In this document: positions 8,247 to 18,000 of the stretch, in pieces
Layout: every line of letters begins with the position of its first letter
Position numbering within the stretch: position 1 is the first letter of the stretch
Assembly: GCA_900767645.1 (NCBI GenBank)
Contig: CAAFZY010000025.1
Location: 1-38,731, forward strand
Source: Alphaproteobacteria bacterium
GTDB lineage: Bacteria > Pseudomonadota > Alphaproteobacteria > RF32 > CAG-239
Reading direction: 5' to 3'
DNA: 38,731 nt
Notes under the pieces: generated by a model
What the model saw: only the letters and a program-made list of their open reading frames with translations
The model's database searches: none
What the model was told of the DNA's origin: nothing
Position numbers and translations under genes: made by a program

Positions 8247-9467
8247 TTAAAGCAAGATTGCGGAATTGTTTTTTACCGATACAAACTGCGCGTCGTTTTT
8301 AAGCACATCAAAAATTTGCGATTCGGTCGAGGTAATCCATGCCTGTAATTTAAGATTTTTGATTTTGCTGAGTAAGGCATTACGTTTAAGATCGTCAAGA
8401 TGGGTGGTAACCTCATCTAAAAGCAGTACCGGCGCAAAGCCTTTATCCAAAATTTGGCACTTTGTTTGCGCTAAAATAATGCTTACCAGTAAAGATTTCT
8501 GCTCGCCGGTTGAGCAAAGTTCCGCCGGCATATGCTTCTTTTTATAATAAACCTTAAAATCGGTGCGGTTGACCCCGTCGACATAGTCATTGCTTAAAAC
8601 GCTGTGTCGCTGTGAAAACAGACTGTTGCGGTAATAATCTTCAACATCAACCGCCGGCAATCGGTCAAGCATTTTTTCAATAGTGCCGTCAAGCTCTAAT
8701 GAAATGTTTGGAAAAACATCGTCAGGCTCATGTTCGATAAATGTGTTAAGACGGGCGATAAGCTCCCGCCGCGCTGCGGCAATTGCCACGCCTAACGCCG
8801 CCATTTCTTCTTCCAAAGACAAAAGCCATCCGTTATCGCGGCAACCGTTTTTTAACAGCTGATACCATTGTTTGTATAAATGCTCAAAATTTGCGGTGCG
8901 TTTGGCGTGCTCAATATCAAACGCATAAACGATTCGGTCTAAAAAACTACGTCTTGGTTGCGTTCCGCCTAAAAACAACCTATCCATTTGCGGTGTTATC
9001 CAAATGGCGGATAAATATTTGCCGAGTTCGGCCTGTGATGAAACTTTTTGCCCGTCAATCTGCACGATTCGCCGGTCAAAAGTGCGAGTTTCATCTTCGG
9101 TTTCTTTATTGCTTTTTTGCGCCGCCGTGCCTAAGGTTAATTCTTCGCCGTTTTTTTGCACTACGGCTGAAACTGCCCAACTTGGGGCTTCCGCCAATGG
9201 CGGAACATATTCAGGGGGCACCAGTGCCGGAGTTAAGCGTTTAATGTCGGCAAGGCGCGCGCCGCGCAGCCCTCTTCCGGGGGTTAAAAAGGATATAGCT
9301 TCCAAAATGTTGGTTTTGCCGCTGCCGTTTTCGCCGGTTAAAACTATCGGGGCTAAGTCAACATTCAGCCGTAAATACGCATAGTTCCTAAAGTCGGTTA
9401 AAGTCAGGCGCGTAACGCCTGACTTTTCTTTCACAACTTCTGCAATTTTTAATGCCGGATTGCTCAA
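8247..9467 (-). CDS. recF: DNA replication and repair protein RecF
   Basis: RecF is an SMC-like ATPase that helps load RecA at single-strand gaps together with RecO and RecR. The 406-residue protein has the family's typical size and order: an N-terminal LTLTDFRNY strand, Walker A GENGSGKT (45-52), the ABC signature STGEQKSLL (319-327) and Walker B PVLLLDEV (346-353), followed by THLD. The start is TTG: AAGGAG lies eight bases upstream and no ATG precedes the conserved N-terminus. It follows dnaN by 67 bases on the same strand, so the two are probably cotranscribed. gyrB, which often follows, is absent; the giant repeat gene lies there instead. Confidence 0.95.
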   Translation of the reverse strand: MSNPALKIAEVVKEKSGVTRLTLTDFRNYAYLRLNVDLAPIVLTGENGSGKTNILEAISFLTPGRGLRGARLADIKRLTPALVPPEYVPPLAEAPSWAVSAVVQKNGEELTLGTAAQKSNKETEDETRTFDRRIVQIDGQKVSSQAELGKYLSAIWITPQMDRLFLGGTQPRRSFLDRIVYAFDIEHAKRTANFEHLYKQWYQLLKNGCRDNGWLLSLEEEMAALGVAIAAARRELIARLNTFIEHEPDDVFPNISLELDGTIEKMLDRLPAVDVEDYYRNSLFSQRHSVLSNDYVDGVNRTDFKVYYKKKHMPAELCSTGEQKSLLVSIILAQTKCQILDKGFAPVLLLDEVTTHLDDLKRNALLSKIKNLKLQAWITSTESQIFDVLKNDAQFVSVKNNSAILL

Positions 9468-9534
9468 GCCCTAATCTCCTTATGACGGCAATTTTATTCA
9501 GTATAAAATTTTACCCTTAATAAAGCGTAAAAAA

Positions 9535-10653
9535 TTATACGCGCATCGGCATTAAAACATAAATAGCGCTGGAATCGGAGGTGTCATGAATAATTGACGG
9601 TGAAGAAGCGTCCGAAAAACTGATTTTTACGGTTTCTCCTTTAATTTCCGCTAAAATATCCAAGAGGTAACGGAAGTTGTATCCGACTTCTAACGCGTCG
9701 CTGTCGTATTTGGCCTCTAATTCTTCCAAAGCGCTGCCTAAATCAGGGCTTGATGTGGTCAGCACAATGTGGTTTTTGCCGGTAATCAGTTTAATGGCGC
9801 GGGTTCTTTCCGCTACAACCGAAACACGGTCAACTGCGGCTGAAAGTTCTTTAACGTCTAACTCCAACACTTTGTCGTTATCGGTCGGAATAACACGCTC
9901 ATAATCGGGATAAGTGCCGTCAATTAATTTTGAGGTTAATGTAATATCTTCCAATGTAAATCTGATTTTATTATCTGAAAGCGAAATATTTACGGTTTCC
10001 GATTCGGTGTCGTCCAGTAATTTTCTGATTTCAGCCACTGTTTTACGAGGAACAATTACGCCTGCCATTTTTTCGGCTCCGGACGGCAACGGCGATTCTA
10101 CGCAGGCCAAACGGTGCCCGTCGGTTGCAACGATTCGCAAAACTTTTGTTTCGCCCTCGTTTTTGGCGTGAATGTATAAACCGTTCAAATAATAGCGAGT
10201 CTCTTCGGTTGAAGCTGCAAATTGCGTGCGGTCGATAACATCTTTCAAATCTTCTTTAGGCATGGCAAAGTTGGTTGGCAGACTGTCGCCGGAAATAACC
10301 GGAAAGTCTTCAACCGCAATGGTTGAAAGCGAAAACTTTGAGCGGCCGGAAGCAATGCTCAATTGCCCTTTTTCATCAGGAAAAGTCAATTCAACTTCTG
10401 AACCGTCGCTTAATTTGCGCACAATATCATACAACATGTGCGCCGGAGCGGTGGTTGCGCCCTGTTCGGTAATTTTAGCATCGGTAATTTCCGTGATTTC
10501 GGTGTCCATATCGGTAGCTTTAAAGCTGATGCCGTCGCCTAAGGCTTCAATTCTGACATTGGATAAAACCGGAATGGTGTTTCTTTTCTCAACAATGCTC
10601 TGAACATGGCTGAGAGTTTTTAACAAAGTAGCTCTTTCAATTGTAAATTTCAT
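9535..10653 (-). CDS. dnaN: DNA polymerase III beta subunit (sliding clamp)
   Basis: The clamp dimer encircles DNA and tethers the replicative polymerase and other partners. The protein has 372 residues, normal for proteobacterial DnaN. It starts with MKFTIERATLLKTLSHVQ, holds central segments such as TDGHRLA, and ends with the conserved VLMPMRV tail that contributes to the hydrophobic partner-binding cleft. It lies between dnaA and recF. A strong terminator after dnaA (10765-10791) leaves about 110 bases upstream, so dnaN probably has its own promoter there; I could not pick a convincing one. Confidence 0.97.
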   Translation of the reverse strand: MKFTIERATLLKTLSHVQSIVEKRNTIPVLSNVRIEALGDGISFKATDMDTEITEITDAKITEQGATTAPAHMLYDIVRKLSDGSEVELTFPDEKGQLSIASGRSKFSLSTIAVEDFPVISGDSLPTNFAMPKEDLKDVIDRTQFAASTEETRYYLNGLYIHAKNEGETKVLRIVATDGHRLACVESPLPSGAEKMAGVIVPRKTVAEIRKLLDDTESETVNISLSDNKIRFTLEDITLTSKLIDGTYPDYERVIPTDNDKVLELDVKELSAAVDRVSVVAERTRAIKLITGKNHIVLTTSSPDLGSALEELEAKYDSDALEVGYNFRYLLDILAEIKGETVKISFSDASSPSIIHDTSDSSAIYVLMPMRV

Positions 10654-10764
10654 TGTTTTAGACCATATAAAATTGTTTAACTGCCGTTAATGATAGCATA
10701 ATCTTGCCAAAGCAAAAGCCAAAAGATAAAGTCGTTCACAGCTTTTTTATACTTAATAAAAATA

Positions 10765-10791
10765 ACCCGCCTGCAAAGCGTGCAAGCGGGT
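10765..10791 (-). terminator. Intrinsic terminator after dnaA
   Basis: The minus-strand transcript reads ACCCGCTTGCA, a 5-base loop CGCTT, then TGCAGGCGGGT: an 11-base-pair stem with one G-U pair, followed by TATTTTTATT. It lies 24 bases past the dnaA stop and separates dnaA from dnaN. Confidence 0.85.
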
Positions 10792-10814
10792 CGAGATAAC
10801 GCAAAATTTCAGAA

Positions 10815-12263
10815 TTAACGCTCTAAAGCGCGGCGCAGGGTATCAATATTTTCAGCCAAAGAAGTATCTTCGACAATCAGTTCTTCAACCTTGCGGACGG
10901 CGTGCATTACCGTGGTGTGGTCGCGGTCAAATTTGCGACCGATTTCAGGCAATGAGCGCGAGGTTAAGAGCTTTGCCAAATACATGGCAATCTGACGCGG
11001 GCGGGCAACCGTGCGGGCGCGGCGCGATGACTGCAGCTCTTTTACTGAAATATTAAAGTATTCGGCCACTTTTTTCTGAATTTCATCAATTGTTGTTTTA
11101 CGGTCAATTGAACGCAACATATCTTTTAATACGTCTTGAGTCATATCTAAAGTAATTTCGCGATCGGAAAGCAATTGCGAATGAGCCGCGATTCTGCGCA
11201 ACGAGCCTTCAAGTTCTCTGATGTTTGAAGTAATTTTTTGCGCCAAAAATTCAGCCACGCGGTCAGGTAAAGTAACGCCCATCTGTTTGGCTTTATATTG
11301 TAAGATGCCGAGTCTCAGGTCAAAATCGGTCGGGTGAATATCGGCAACCAACCCGCTGTTTAAGCGCGATTTAAGGCGTGCTTCAATGCCGTCTAAATCA
11401 GAAGGCGATTTGTCAGCGGAAATAATAATCTGGCGACCTTCTTCAATCAAAGAATTAAAGGTGTAAAAGAACTCTTCCTGAGTGGATTCTTTGTTGCTCA
11501 TAAATTGTACGTCATCAACCATTAACACATCAACCGAACGAAACTGTTCTTTGAATGCGGCGGTGTCTTTGTAGCGCAAGGCTTTAACAAACTTATACAA
11601 AAATTGTTCGGCCGACAGATAAATTACGTTGCGGCTCGGGTCTTGTTGGCGTATGTGCCATGCAATGGCATGCATTAAGTGAGTTTTGCCTAAACCTACG
11701 CCTGAATACAAAAACAACGGGTTGAATGAAACATTTCTGGATTCGGCAACTTTACGGGCGGCGGCATAAGCAAATTCATTGGTTTTGCCGACTACAAACG
11801 AATCGAAAGTATATGCCGGATTTAACGGGGCAGACAGTTGCAACCAACCGTCATTGCGCTGATATTCGTTAAAATTAATTACTTTATTGTTCGGCATATA
11901 AGTTGACGCATATAAATTTTGCGGAGTAGGGTTTGTTGATATTTTTTTAAGTAACGAGGAGTCGCTGTTGCGGAAACGATCCATATTCATGGTCTGAACA
12001 ACAAAATTAACTTGCTTAATTTCCGGATTCTTTTGAGCCCACATTTTGTGGATTCGGTCAGAATAATGAGTGATAACCCAGTTTTTCATAAATGTAGTCG
12101 GCACGCAAATATTCATTACGCCGTCATTATATGAACCGATGCTTAAAGGCTTCAGCCAACTGTCATAGTCGGTTTCGCCAAATTCTGATTTGAGTTGGGT
12201 GCATATCTGTCCCCATTGATCTTGAACAGAAAATTCATTATTATTAATTGCTTCTTCAGCCAT
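10815..12263 (-). CDS. dnaA: Chromosomal replication initiator DnaA
   Basis: DnaA binds DnaA boxes and melts the origin as an ATP-dependent filament. With the start chosen here it has 482 residues. An N-terminal oligomerisation domain (about 10-80) and a variable linker come first. The AAA+ domain has Walker A SGVGLGKTH (187-195) and Walker B LMVDDVQF (247-254). The C-terminal helix-turn-helix carries RDHTTVMHAV from about residue 447. The frame is open upstream to 12395, but I chose the ATG at 12263 because GGGAAG lies six bases before it and the protein then begins MAEEAINNNEF; an ATG six bases earlier is possible. The 44 extra upstream residues look like leader sequence, with three cysteine/hydrophobic clusters unlike DnaA. 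Confidence 0.96.
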   Translation of the reverse strand: MAEEAINNNEFSVQDQWGQICTQLKSEFGETDYDSWLKPLSIGSYNDGVMNICVPTTFMKNWVITHYSDRIHKMWAQKNPEIKQVNFVVQTMNMDRFRNSDSSLLKKISTNPTPQNLYASTYMPNNKVINFNEYQRNDGWLQLSAPLNPAYTFDSFVVGKTNEFAYAAARKVAESRNVSFNPLFLYSGVGLGKTHLMHAIAWHIRQQDPSRNVIYLSAEQFLYKFVKALRYKDTAAFKEQFRSVDVLMVDDVQFMSNKESTQEEFFYTFNSLIEEGRQIIISADKSPSDLDGIEARLKSRLNSGLVADIHPTDFDLRLGILQYKAKQMGVTLPDRVAEFLAQKITSNIRELEGSLRRIAAHSQLLSDREITLDMTQDVLKDMLRSIDRKTTIDEIQKKVAEYFNISVKELQSSRRARTVARPRQIAMYLAKLLTSRSLPEIGRKFDRDHTTVMHAVRKVEELIVEDTSLAENIDTLRRALER

Positions 12264-12719
12264 TGCCATCTTCCCAATCTTTAACGTTAATCCAATTTGT
12301 TGTTTATTATAATAACTAACCAGTAAAATTAAGCTACAGCATTTGCGCTTCGGAACAAAGTTCTTATCGTAAAGTTCTTCAGTCTTCTTTTTCAAACCGT
12401 TTGCGGCGCGGTAAAATTTCTGCCTGTGTTTATAAACCTTGCGACATTAATTTTTGCTTTACCGGCTGAAACCGTTTTGCGCTTTTGTTATTTTGTAGTC
12501 AGATAATAATATTTTTTTGGTAATAATAGGTTCGTTTCGGGGATTAAATTTTATTTTTTTGAAATTGCTCTCAAGCGTTAAACTTATTTCCCTCAATTGA
12601 TGGAAAATACTAAACACGAAAAAACAATAAAAACAATAGAACATTTTGCGAACATTGCAATTAATTTACTTGACAACGGGATTCTGCAGAGTCGGACAGA
12701 TTCTACGGCTTTAACACAA
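12264..12719. other. dnaA upstream region, AT-rich and without a gene
   Basis: About 450 bases lie between the dnaA start and the rpsT terminator. A 61-codon minus-strand frame at 12459-12644 is low-complexity and unsupported. The stretch is AT-rich and sits next to dnaA, so I looked for DnaA boxes (TTATCCACA and close variants) on both strands and found none that convinced me. An origin here is therefore not supported by the sequence I can read. Confidence 0.6.
12306..12311 (-). promoter_or_regulatory. Possible -10 element for dnaA
   Basis: A perfect TATAAT lies on the minus strand about 43 bases before the chosen dnaA start, but no good -35 hexamer is seen 16-18 bases upstream. If real, it supports the downstream ATG, since it falls inside the longer reading frame. 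Confidence 0.35.
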
Positions 12720-12766
12720 AAAGACACCAAGCCGTAAACCTTATTAAAGGCCGACTTGATGTCTTT
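12720..12766 (-). terminator. Strand-specific terminator after rpsT
   Basis: The minus-strand transcript folds AAAGACATCAAGTCG against CGGCTTGGTGTCTTT (15 pairs including two G-U), with an inner CCTT/AAGG pairing, and ends in TTTTTG. On the plus strand the two G-U pairs become C-A mismatches, so the hairpin works best for rpsT. Confidence 0.85.
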
Positions 12767-12788
12767 TATAAAGTGATAAAAACCCTGA

Positions 12789-13049
12789 TTAAAGAGCTTT
12801 AATTTTTTGAGCTAAACGTGAAATAGTACGAGAAGCGGTGTTTTTATGAAATACGCCTTTTTGAGCAGCGCGCATCATTTCGCTTTCAGCGATTCTCAAA
12901 GCTGATACAGCTTCATCTTTATTACCGGCAGCAATCAAAGCGTCAACTTTTTTAACAAAAGTTCTGACGCGGCTTCTTCTCATGCCGTTAATCATGCTAC
13001 GTTTGTCGTTTCTTCTAATTCTCGTTTTTGCCGATTTATGATTGGCCAT
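12789..13049 (-). CDS. rpsT: 30S ribosomal protein S20
   Basis: S20 is a small primary-binding protein of 16S rRNA in the 30S subunit. The 86-residue, strongly basic, helical product starts MANHKSAKTRIRRNDKR and has the usual length. AGGA lies about nine bases before the ATG. It has its own near-consensus promoter (13100-13129) and terminator (12720-12766), so it is probably transcribed alone. Its position next to dnaA and mutM is a conserved alphaproteobacterial arrangement. Confidence 0.97.
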   Translation of the reverse strand: MANHKSAKTRIRRNDKRSMINGMRRSRVRTFVKKVDALIAAGNKDEAVSALRIAESEMMRAAQKGVFHKNTASRTISRLAQKIKAL

Positions 13050-13099
13050 AATTTTATTCCTGTTTTAAAAAGTTAAATACACAAAATACTCTGGTATGC

Positions 13100-13129
13100 T
13101 TTATAGCCGCTACTTTATTGCAAAGTCAA
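13100..13129 (-). promoter_or_regulatory. Predicted sigma-70 promoter of rpsT
   Basis: On the minus strand TTGACT (13129-13124) and TATAAA (13105-13100) each match the consensus at five of six positions with an 18-base spacer. They lie about 50 bases before the rpsT start. Confidence 0.6.
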
Positions 13130-13177
13130 CAACAATTTTTAAAAAAAGTAAAAAAACGGTAAATTAAGCTGCCTGTA

Positions 13178-13546
13178 TTAAGGTTTGCCGGTTAAGGTCA
13201 CTCGCACAATAAGCGGCATTTTTGAAACTAACGTAATATCAAGTTCTTCGGTGTTACGAGTAAATGTCAGCGATTCCGAGTCGCTTTTGGCAAGGTTCCA
13301 GCCCAGTTGCGGCAATGTATCTTCATAAAATCCGGCGACAAATGAAAATTTACCGAAATTTGACTGCAGATAAGCCTCCACCAAGCGGGTTTCCTCATTG
13401 CCGAATGAAAAGCTGTCAGATTGAATTTGCATCATTTTGTCCGGAATCGGTACGTCTTCCATGCCTTCAATAAATGAAGACAACGCCTTGGCGTTAAAAC
13501 TGAATAACAGGTTGCAAACAATAGTCAAAATTAAAATTTTTTTCAT
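13178..13546 (-). CDS. Small secreted or periplasmic protein of unknown function
   Basis: The 122-residue product has a signal peptide (MKKILILTIVCNLLFSFNAKA, likely cut after AKA) and a mature part of about 100 residues. The mature part contains EGMEDVPIPDKM, a segment FYEDTLPQLGW, and a final beta-rich region ending VRVTLTGKP. I do not assign a family; proteins of similar size and layout sit beside mutM or rpsT in other Alphaproteobacteria as far as I recall. It starts 11 bases after the mutM stop, so it is probably cotranscribed with mutM. No catalytic motif is visible. Confidence 0.85.
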   Translation of the reverse strand: MKKILILTIVCNLLFSFNAKALSSFIEGMEDVPIPDKMMQIQSDSFSFGNEETRLVEAYLQSNFGKFSFVAGFYEDTLPQLGWNLAKSDSESLTFTRNTEELDITLVSKMPLIVRVTLTGKP

Positions 13547-13557
13547 GGGTTTAATCC

Positions 13558-14397
13558 TTATTTTTGCAAGGTTTCACAATAAAAGGCTGAACGGCCGCCT
13601 AAGACCGCTTTTTTAATGCCGCCGGTTTTAGCAATATCGCATACGCATTCAGGGCAGCGTTGTCCGGTTTTGTTATAAACGCAGTGCTGATTTTGAAATT
13701 CGCCTGATGAGCCGTCGGGCTTGCGATAATCGCGCAGCGTTGAGCCGCCGGCTTTAATCGCGTTGCTTAAAACCTCGCGTACGGATTTAAGCAACTTTTC
13801 ACACTCGGCAAGGCTTAATGATTTAGCCGGACGAAAAGGTGAAATTTTTGCTCTGTATAATGCTTCAGAGGCATAAATATTGCCGATTCCGCAAATAATT
13901 TTTTGCTCTAAAACGGCAACTTTTATCGGGGTTGAATGCGCCTGCAACTGATTATACAAGTATTGCGCGGTAAGATTCTCATCAAACGGATCGGGACCGA
14001 TATTTTTTAAGGCTGAACATTCATGAAGATGAGCCGATTCGCAATAAATCAGCAATCCGAAGCGTCGCGGATCGTTAAAAATCAGGCAGCCTTTGTCGGT
14101 TTCAATAATTACATGGTCGTGCTTTTCAAGGTTGGCAGGCTTTTGCGGCAGAATTTTAATTTTTCCGCTCATACCGAGATGCCAAACCAAACTCAGCCCG
14201 TTATTTAAAGAAATAACAATATATTTGGCGATTCGTTGGCAGTTAATAATTTTTGCTCCGGTAATTTTAGAGGCAAAGTCCGCAGGAATTTTTTCACGGA
14301 ATTTATCGCACAATACGGTTGCCGTGGTAATATTTGCTCCGCATATCGCCTTGCTTAAGGCGTTTTTAACGGTTTCAACTTCAGGTAATTCAGGCAT
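13558..14397 (-). CDS. mutM: Formamidopyrimidine-DNA glycosylase (Fpg/MutM), aberrant zinc finger
   Basis: MutM removes 8-oxoguanine and formamidopyrimidines and nicks the abasic site. The 279-residue protein keeps the catalytic N-terminus PELPEVET (Pro2, Glu3), the lysine in RIAKY (Lys58 counting the initiator Met) and HLGMSG. The C-terminal zinc finger is unusual. The usual last pair is C-x-x-C just before the final Gln, but here it is YCETLQK, with Leu277 in place of the fourth cysteine. The first part reads CPECVC (Cys248, 251, 253) with a longer gap to Cys274. An extra cysteine may take over as ligand. AAGGAG lies five bases before the ATG, and a good promoter lies at 14427-14455. Confidence 0.95.
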   Translation of the reverse strand: MPELPEVETVKNALSKAICGANITTATVLCDKFREKIPADFASKITGAKIINCQRIAKYIVISLNNGLSLVWHLGMSGKIKILPQKPANLEKHDHVIIETDKGCLIFNDPRRFGLLIYCESAHLHECSALKNIGPDPFDENLTAQYLYNQLQAHSTPIKVAVLEQKIICGIGNIYASEALYRAKISPFRPAKSLSLAECEKLLKSVREVLSNAIKAGGSTLRDYRKPDGSSGEFQNQHCVYNKTGQRCPECVCDIAKTGGIKKAVLGGRSAFYCETLQK

Positions 14398-14426
14398 AAA
14401 AGCTCCTTAAGTTTTATTTTTTTTAT

Positions 14427-14455
14427 ATAATATCCCCGCGAAAATTATTTAGCAA
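14427..14455 (-). promoter_or_regulatory. Predicted promoter of mutM and the small secreted protein
   Basis: TTGCTA (14455-14450) and TATTAT (14432-14427) are separated by 17 bases on the minus strand, about 30 bases before the mutM ATG. A TATAAT also reads on the plus strand at 14426-14431, so the site may serve the divergent J-domain gene, but no -35 is evident in that direction. Confidence 0.5.
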
Positions 14456-14504
14456 TGCTTAATTAATGTTGCGAATATTTATAAACAGGGGTATTAAGAA
14501 CTTT

Positions 14505-15053
14505 ATGCGTTATACAAAATTAAAAACCAAAAAATACTTTGCGCCGCAAAACGAAGGAAAAGAACATAAATGTGATTTTCCGGGCTGTACCGAAAAAGGC
14601 GAATACCGCGCTCCTAAAGATAAAAATCTGAAGGAGTATTACTGGTTTTGCTTAAAACATGTGCAGGAATATAATGCGCGGTGGAATTATTACGCCGATG
14701 AAAAGCCCGAAGAAGAGGAAAATCTGAAGCGTCGTAAGCACTTTGGCGGATTCGGTTCAAAAATCAAGTATCAATTCGGATATGATTTTATTGATGAGCT
14801 CGGTATTGACGCCGATTTTTCCGATTCGTCATGGAAAAACAAAATTTATTTTAATGCCAAAGACCGCGAATATGCTGAAACCATGGAACTTGATTTAGAA
14901 GGCATCACTTTGGATTCGCTTAAAAAACAATATAAAAAGTTGGTGAAAAAATATCATCCTGATGTTAATTCGGGCGATAAAACCTGTGAAGAAAAGTTTA
15001 AGCGTATTGCGGTTGCTTATAAAGAACTTTCTACCAGATTAAGCGGTAAATAA
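14505..15053 (+). CDS. J-domain protein with N-terminal Cys/His module
   Basis: The product (182 residues from this start) is a DnaJ-type co-chaperone that would stimulate an Hsp70. Residues 23-52 hold a possible metal site (C-x4-C, then FCLKHV) in a stretch with GEYRAPKD and YYWFCLKHVQEYNARW that I recognise from an alphaproteobacterial J-protein family. The J-domain is at the C-terminus: ITLDSLKKQYKKLVKKY, with HPD at 151-153 and the helix KFKRIAVAYKEL. No glycine-rich or central zinc domains are present. An ATG at 14466 would add 13 residues, but neither start has a good ribosome binding site; I prefer 14505 because the family begins near this point. Its stop is two bases from the mfd stop, convergent, with no hairpin between. 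Confidence 0.85.
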   Translation: MRYTKLKTKKYFAPQNEGKEHKCDFPGCTEKGEYRAPKDKNLKEYYWFCLKHVQEYNARWNYYADEKPEEEENLKRRKHFGGFGSKIKYQFGYDFIDELGIDADFSDSSWKNKIYFNAKDREYAETMELDLEGITLDSLKKQYKKLVKKYHPDVNSGDKTCEEKFKRIAVAYKELSTRLSGK

Positions 15054-15055
15054 TT

Positions 15056-18000
15056 TTACATTTCGCTTAAAGTTTTAACGTATTTTTTAATCAGTTCAAT
15101 GCGCTTTTTATAGTCGTCAAGTTTGCCTTCAACAAACAGTTTTTGGTCGGGTCTGATTTTAATTACTCCGAACGAGCGGTTTACCAAATCAACCAATTTA
15201 TCAACGGCTTTAAACGAGTCGTTATGGAATGAAATTAAAATACCTTTGGCGCCGGCATCAATTTTGCCGATATTGGCGGCATAGCACATTTGTTTGATTT
15301 CAATGGTGGTGAGCAGGTTTTCAACCTCTTGCGGAATAGGACCGAAGCGGTCAATCAGCTCTTCTTTCATATCTAAAATGTCGTCATTGGTTTTAAGCGC
15401 GCCGATTCGTTTATATAAACCCAAGCGCACGCCCAAATCTTTAACATAATTTTCCGGAATCATAATCGGAATACCGGTAACGATTTGCGGAGCCCAGTCA
15501 TCGGCGGCAAATTGCAAACTTGCCTGATTGTTGTTGGCGGCTTTTTGGCGCATGATTTCTTCTTCAAGCATATGATGATAAAGCGCGATACCCACGTCTT
15601 TAATATGCCCTGATTGTTCGGTTCCGAGCACATTGCCGGAGCCTCTTATATCCATATCATGGCTGGCAAGTGAAAATCCGGCGCCTAAGGTGTCAAGCGC
15701 CGATAAAATCATTAAGCGCTTTTCCGCCACCGGTTTGAGCTTTTTCTGCGCCGGAACGGTAAAATAGCAGTATCCGCGTACTTTTGAGCGCCCGATTCGT
15801 CCGCGCAACTGATAAAGCTGTGCCAAGCCGAACATATCGGCGCGATGAATAATCATGGTGTTTACGGTCGGCATATCAATGCCCGATTCTATAATTGTGG
15901 TGGAAAGTAAAAGGTCATATTTGCCGGCGGCAAAGTCGTTCATTACGTCTTCAAGCTCTTTAACCGGCATTTGCCCGTGCGCCACGGCAATTTTTATATC
16001 CGGCACCAGTTCATGTAAAGTGCGTTCCATTTCCGCAATATCTGAAACGCGCGGACATACAAAAAAGGTTTGCCCGCCTCTGAATTTTTCACGGTAAACA
16101 GCTTCTTTAATCATTACCGAATCAAACGGCATAACAAAGGTGCGCGCCGCCAAGCGGTCAATCGGCGGAGTTGCGATAATGCTAAGTTGCTTAACGCCGG
16201 TTAATGAAAGTTGTAAAGTGCGCGGTATCGGGGTTGCGCTCAAAGTAAGCACGTGTACGTCAGATTTTAAGGCCTTTAATTTTTCTTTGTGAGCTACGCC
16301 GAAATGCTGCTCTTCATCAACAATCAGCAGCCCTAAATTGCAGAATTTAACATTTTGTGAGAGTAGGGCATGCGTGCCGATAACAATTTCAATTGAGCCG
16401 TTTTTAAGTCCGTCTAATGTTTCGCGGGTTTCTTTGGGTGTAACCAAACGCGAAAGCATTTTTACCTTAACCGGAAATCCGGCTAAACGCTGCTTGAAGT
16501 TTAAGTAATGTTGTCGCGCAAGCAAAGTCGTCGGCACAATCAGCGCCACCTGAGCGCCGGACATTGCCACCGTGAATGCCGCGCGTAAAGCCACTTCGGT
16601 TTTGCCGAAGCCCACATCGCCGCATACCAATCTGTCCATCGGTATGCCGGCGCTTAAATCTTTTAACACATCGGTAATGGCGCGGTGCTGGTCATCGGTT
16701 TCATTATACGGAAAACGGGCGCAAAAATCTTCATACACACCGGAAGGCGGTGTAAACACATCGGCGGTTTTAAGCTCTCTTTCCGCGGCAATTTTAATCA
16801 GTTTTTCGGCAATGTCTTTAATTTTTTCTTTAACGCGGGCTTTTTTGGCCTGCCATGCCAAACCGCCCAAAGTGTCAAGCGTGATGCTTTCATCATCGGA
16901 GCCGTAACGCGAGATAACGTCAATATTTTCAACCGGAACAAAAAGTTTGTCGTCATGAGCGTATAAAATTTTAACACAGTCATGAGGAGCTCCGCCGGCA
17001 GTAATGTTTTCAAGCCCCATAAAACGCCCGATACCATGCTCGATATGCACCACCAATTCGCCGACCGCAAGCGATGACACATCAGCGATAAAATCTTCGG
17101 CGGTAACTTTTTTCTTGGCTTTACGATTTTTGCGTTCGCCCAAAATATCCGCTTCGCTGATTATGCAAAACTCGCTGTTTTTAAAGCCGTGTTCCAGTTC
17201 TAAAACCGCGAGCACAATTTTTTTATGGCTTGCTTTGGTATAGGCGTCGTTAAAGTTTTCGGCAAAAGTTAAGTCTTTAATGCCGTATTCGTTCATTAGA
17301 GTGTATAAACGTTCGCGCGAACCTTCCGAGTTGCAAAAGATTATGCGTTTTAAACGTCCGTTTTCGGTCAAATAATCTTTTAAATCCTGATAAACGGCGG
17401 CGGTATTTACGTTTTTGTTATGAGCAAAATCACGTGCCGGTACGGTTTGCAGATTAATTACCGTTTCGCTCTCCGGCATCGGCATCGCCGTTAATGTAAT
17501 CGGCTTTTTGAGGGTAATCAGCGCGGAGAAGGCGTCGGTGTTTAAATATAAAAGCTCCGGTTTAATCGGGCGGTAAATGGTTTCTTCCGCGGAGTTTTTA
17601 ATTTTTAAGGCTTCCAGACGCGCGGTATAATAGTCAACAATGCTTTCTTCTTTGGCTTGCAGCGCGTCCTTATAATTACGTCCTAAAATAACGGTTGCCG
17701 CGGGCAGATAATCAAATAAAGTCGGCAGGGGTTCGTCATAAAAATACGGTAGCCAGTTTTCCATACCCAAATATTTGCGGCCGTTTGAAACCGATTCGTA
17801 AATTTCATCTTTTAAACTGTCGGTGCCGAATGCTTCGCGGTATGCGGAGCGAAAGTTTTTAATGGTGTTGGCGTCTAAAATCACCTCGTTCGCCACTCCG
17901 AAAACATATTCATTTAAAGTACCGGTGGTGCGTTGATTAAGCGGATTAAAAGTGCGGATTTTTTCAATATCTTCATCAAATAAATCAATGCGTAAAGGTT

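Noticed and set aside
12264..12395. N-terminal extension of DnaA by 44 residues
   Set aside because: The extra residues are unlike DnaA, and GGGAAG and a TATAAT element both fit the internal ATG at 12263.
12459..12644. 61-codon minus-strand frame between dnaA and rpsT
   Set aside because: It is low complexity, rich in Phe, Lys and Ile, as AT-rich non-coding DNA tends to give, with no ribosome binding site.
12264..12788. Chromosomal origin next to dnaA
   Set aside because: I found no convincing DnaA boxes on either strand; adjacency and AT-richness alone are not enough.
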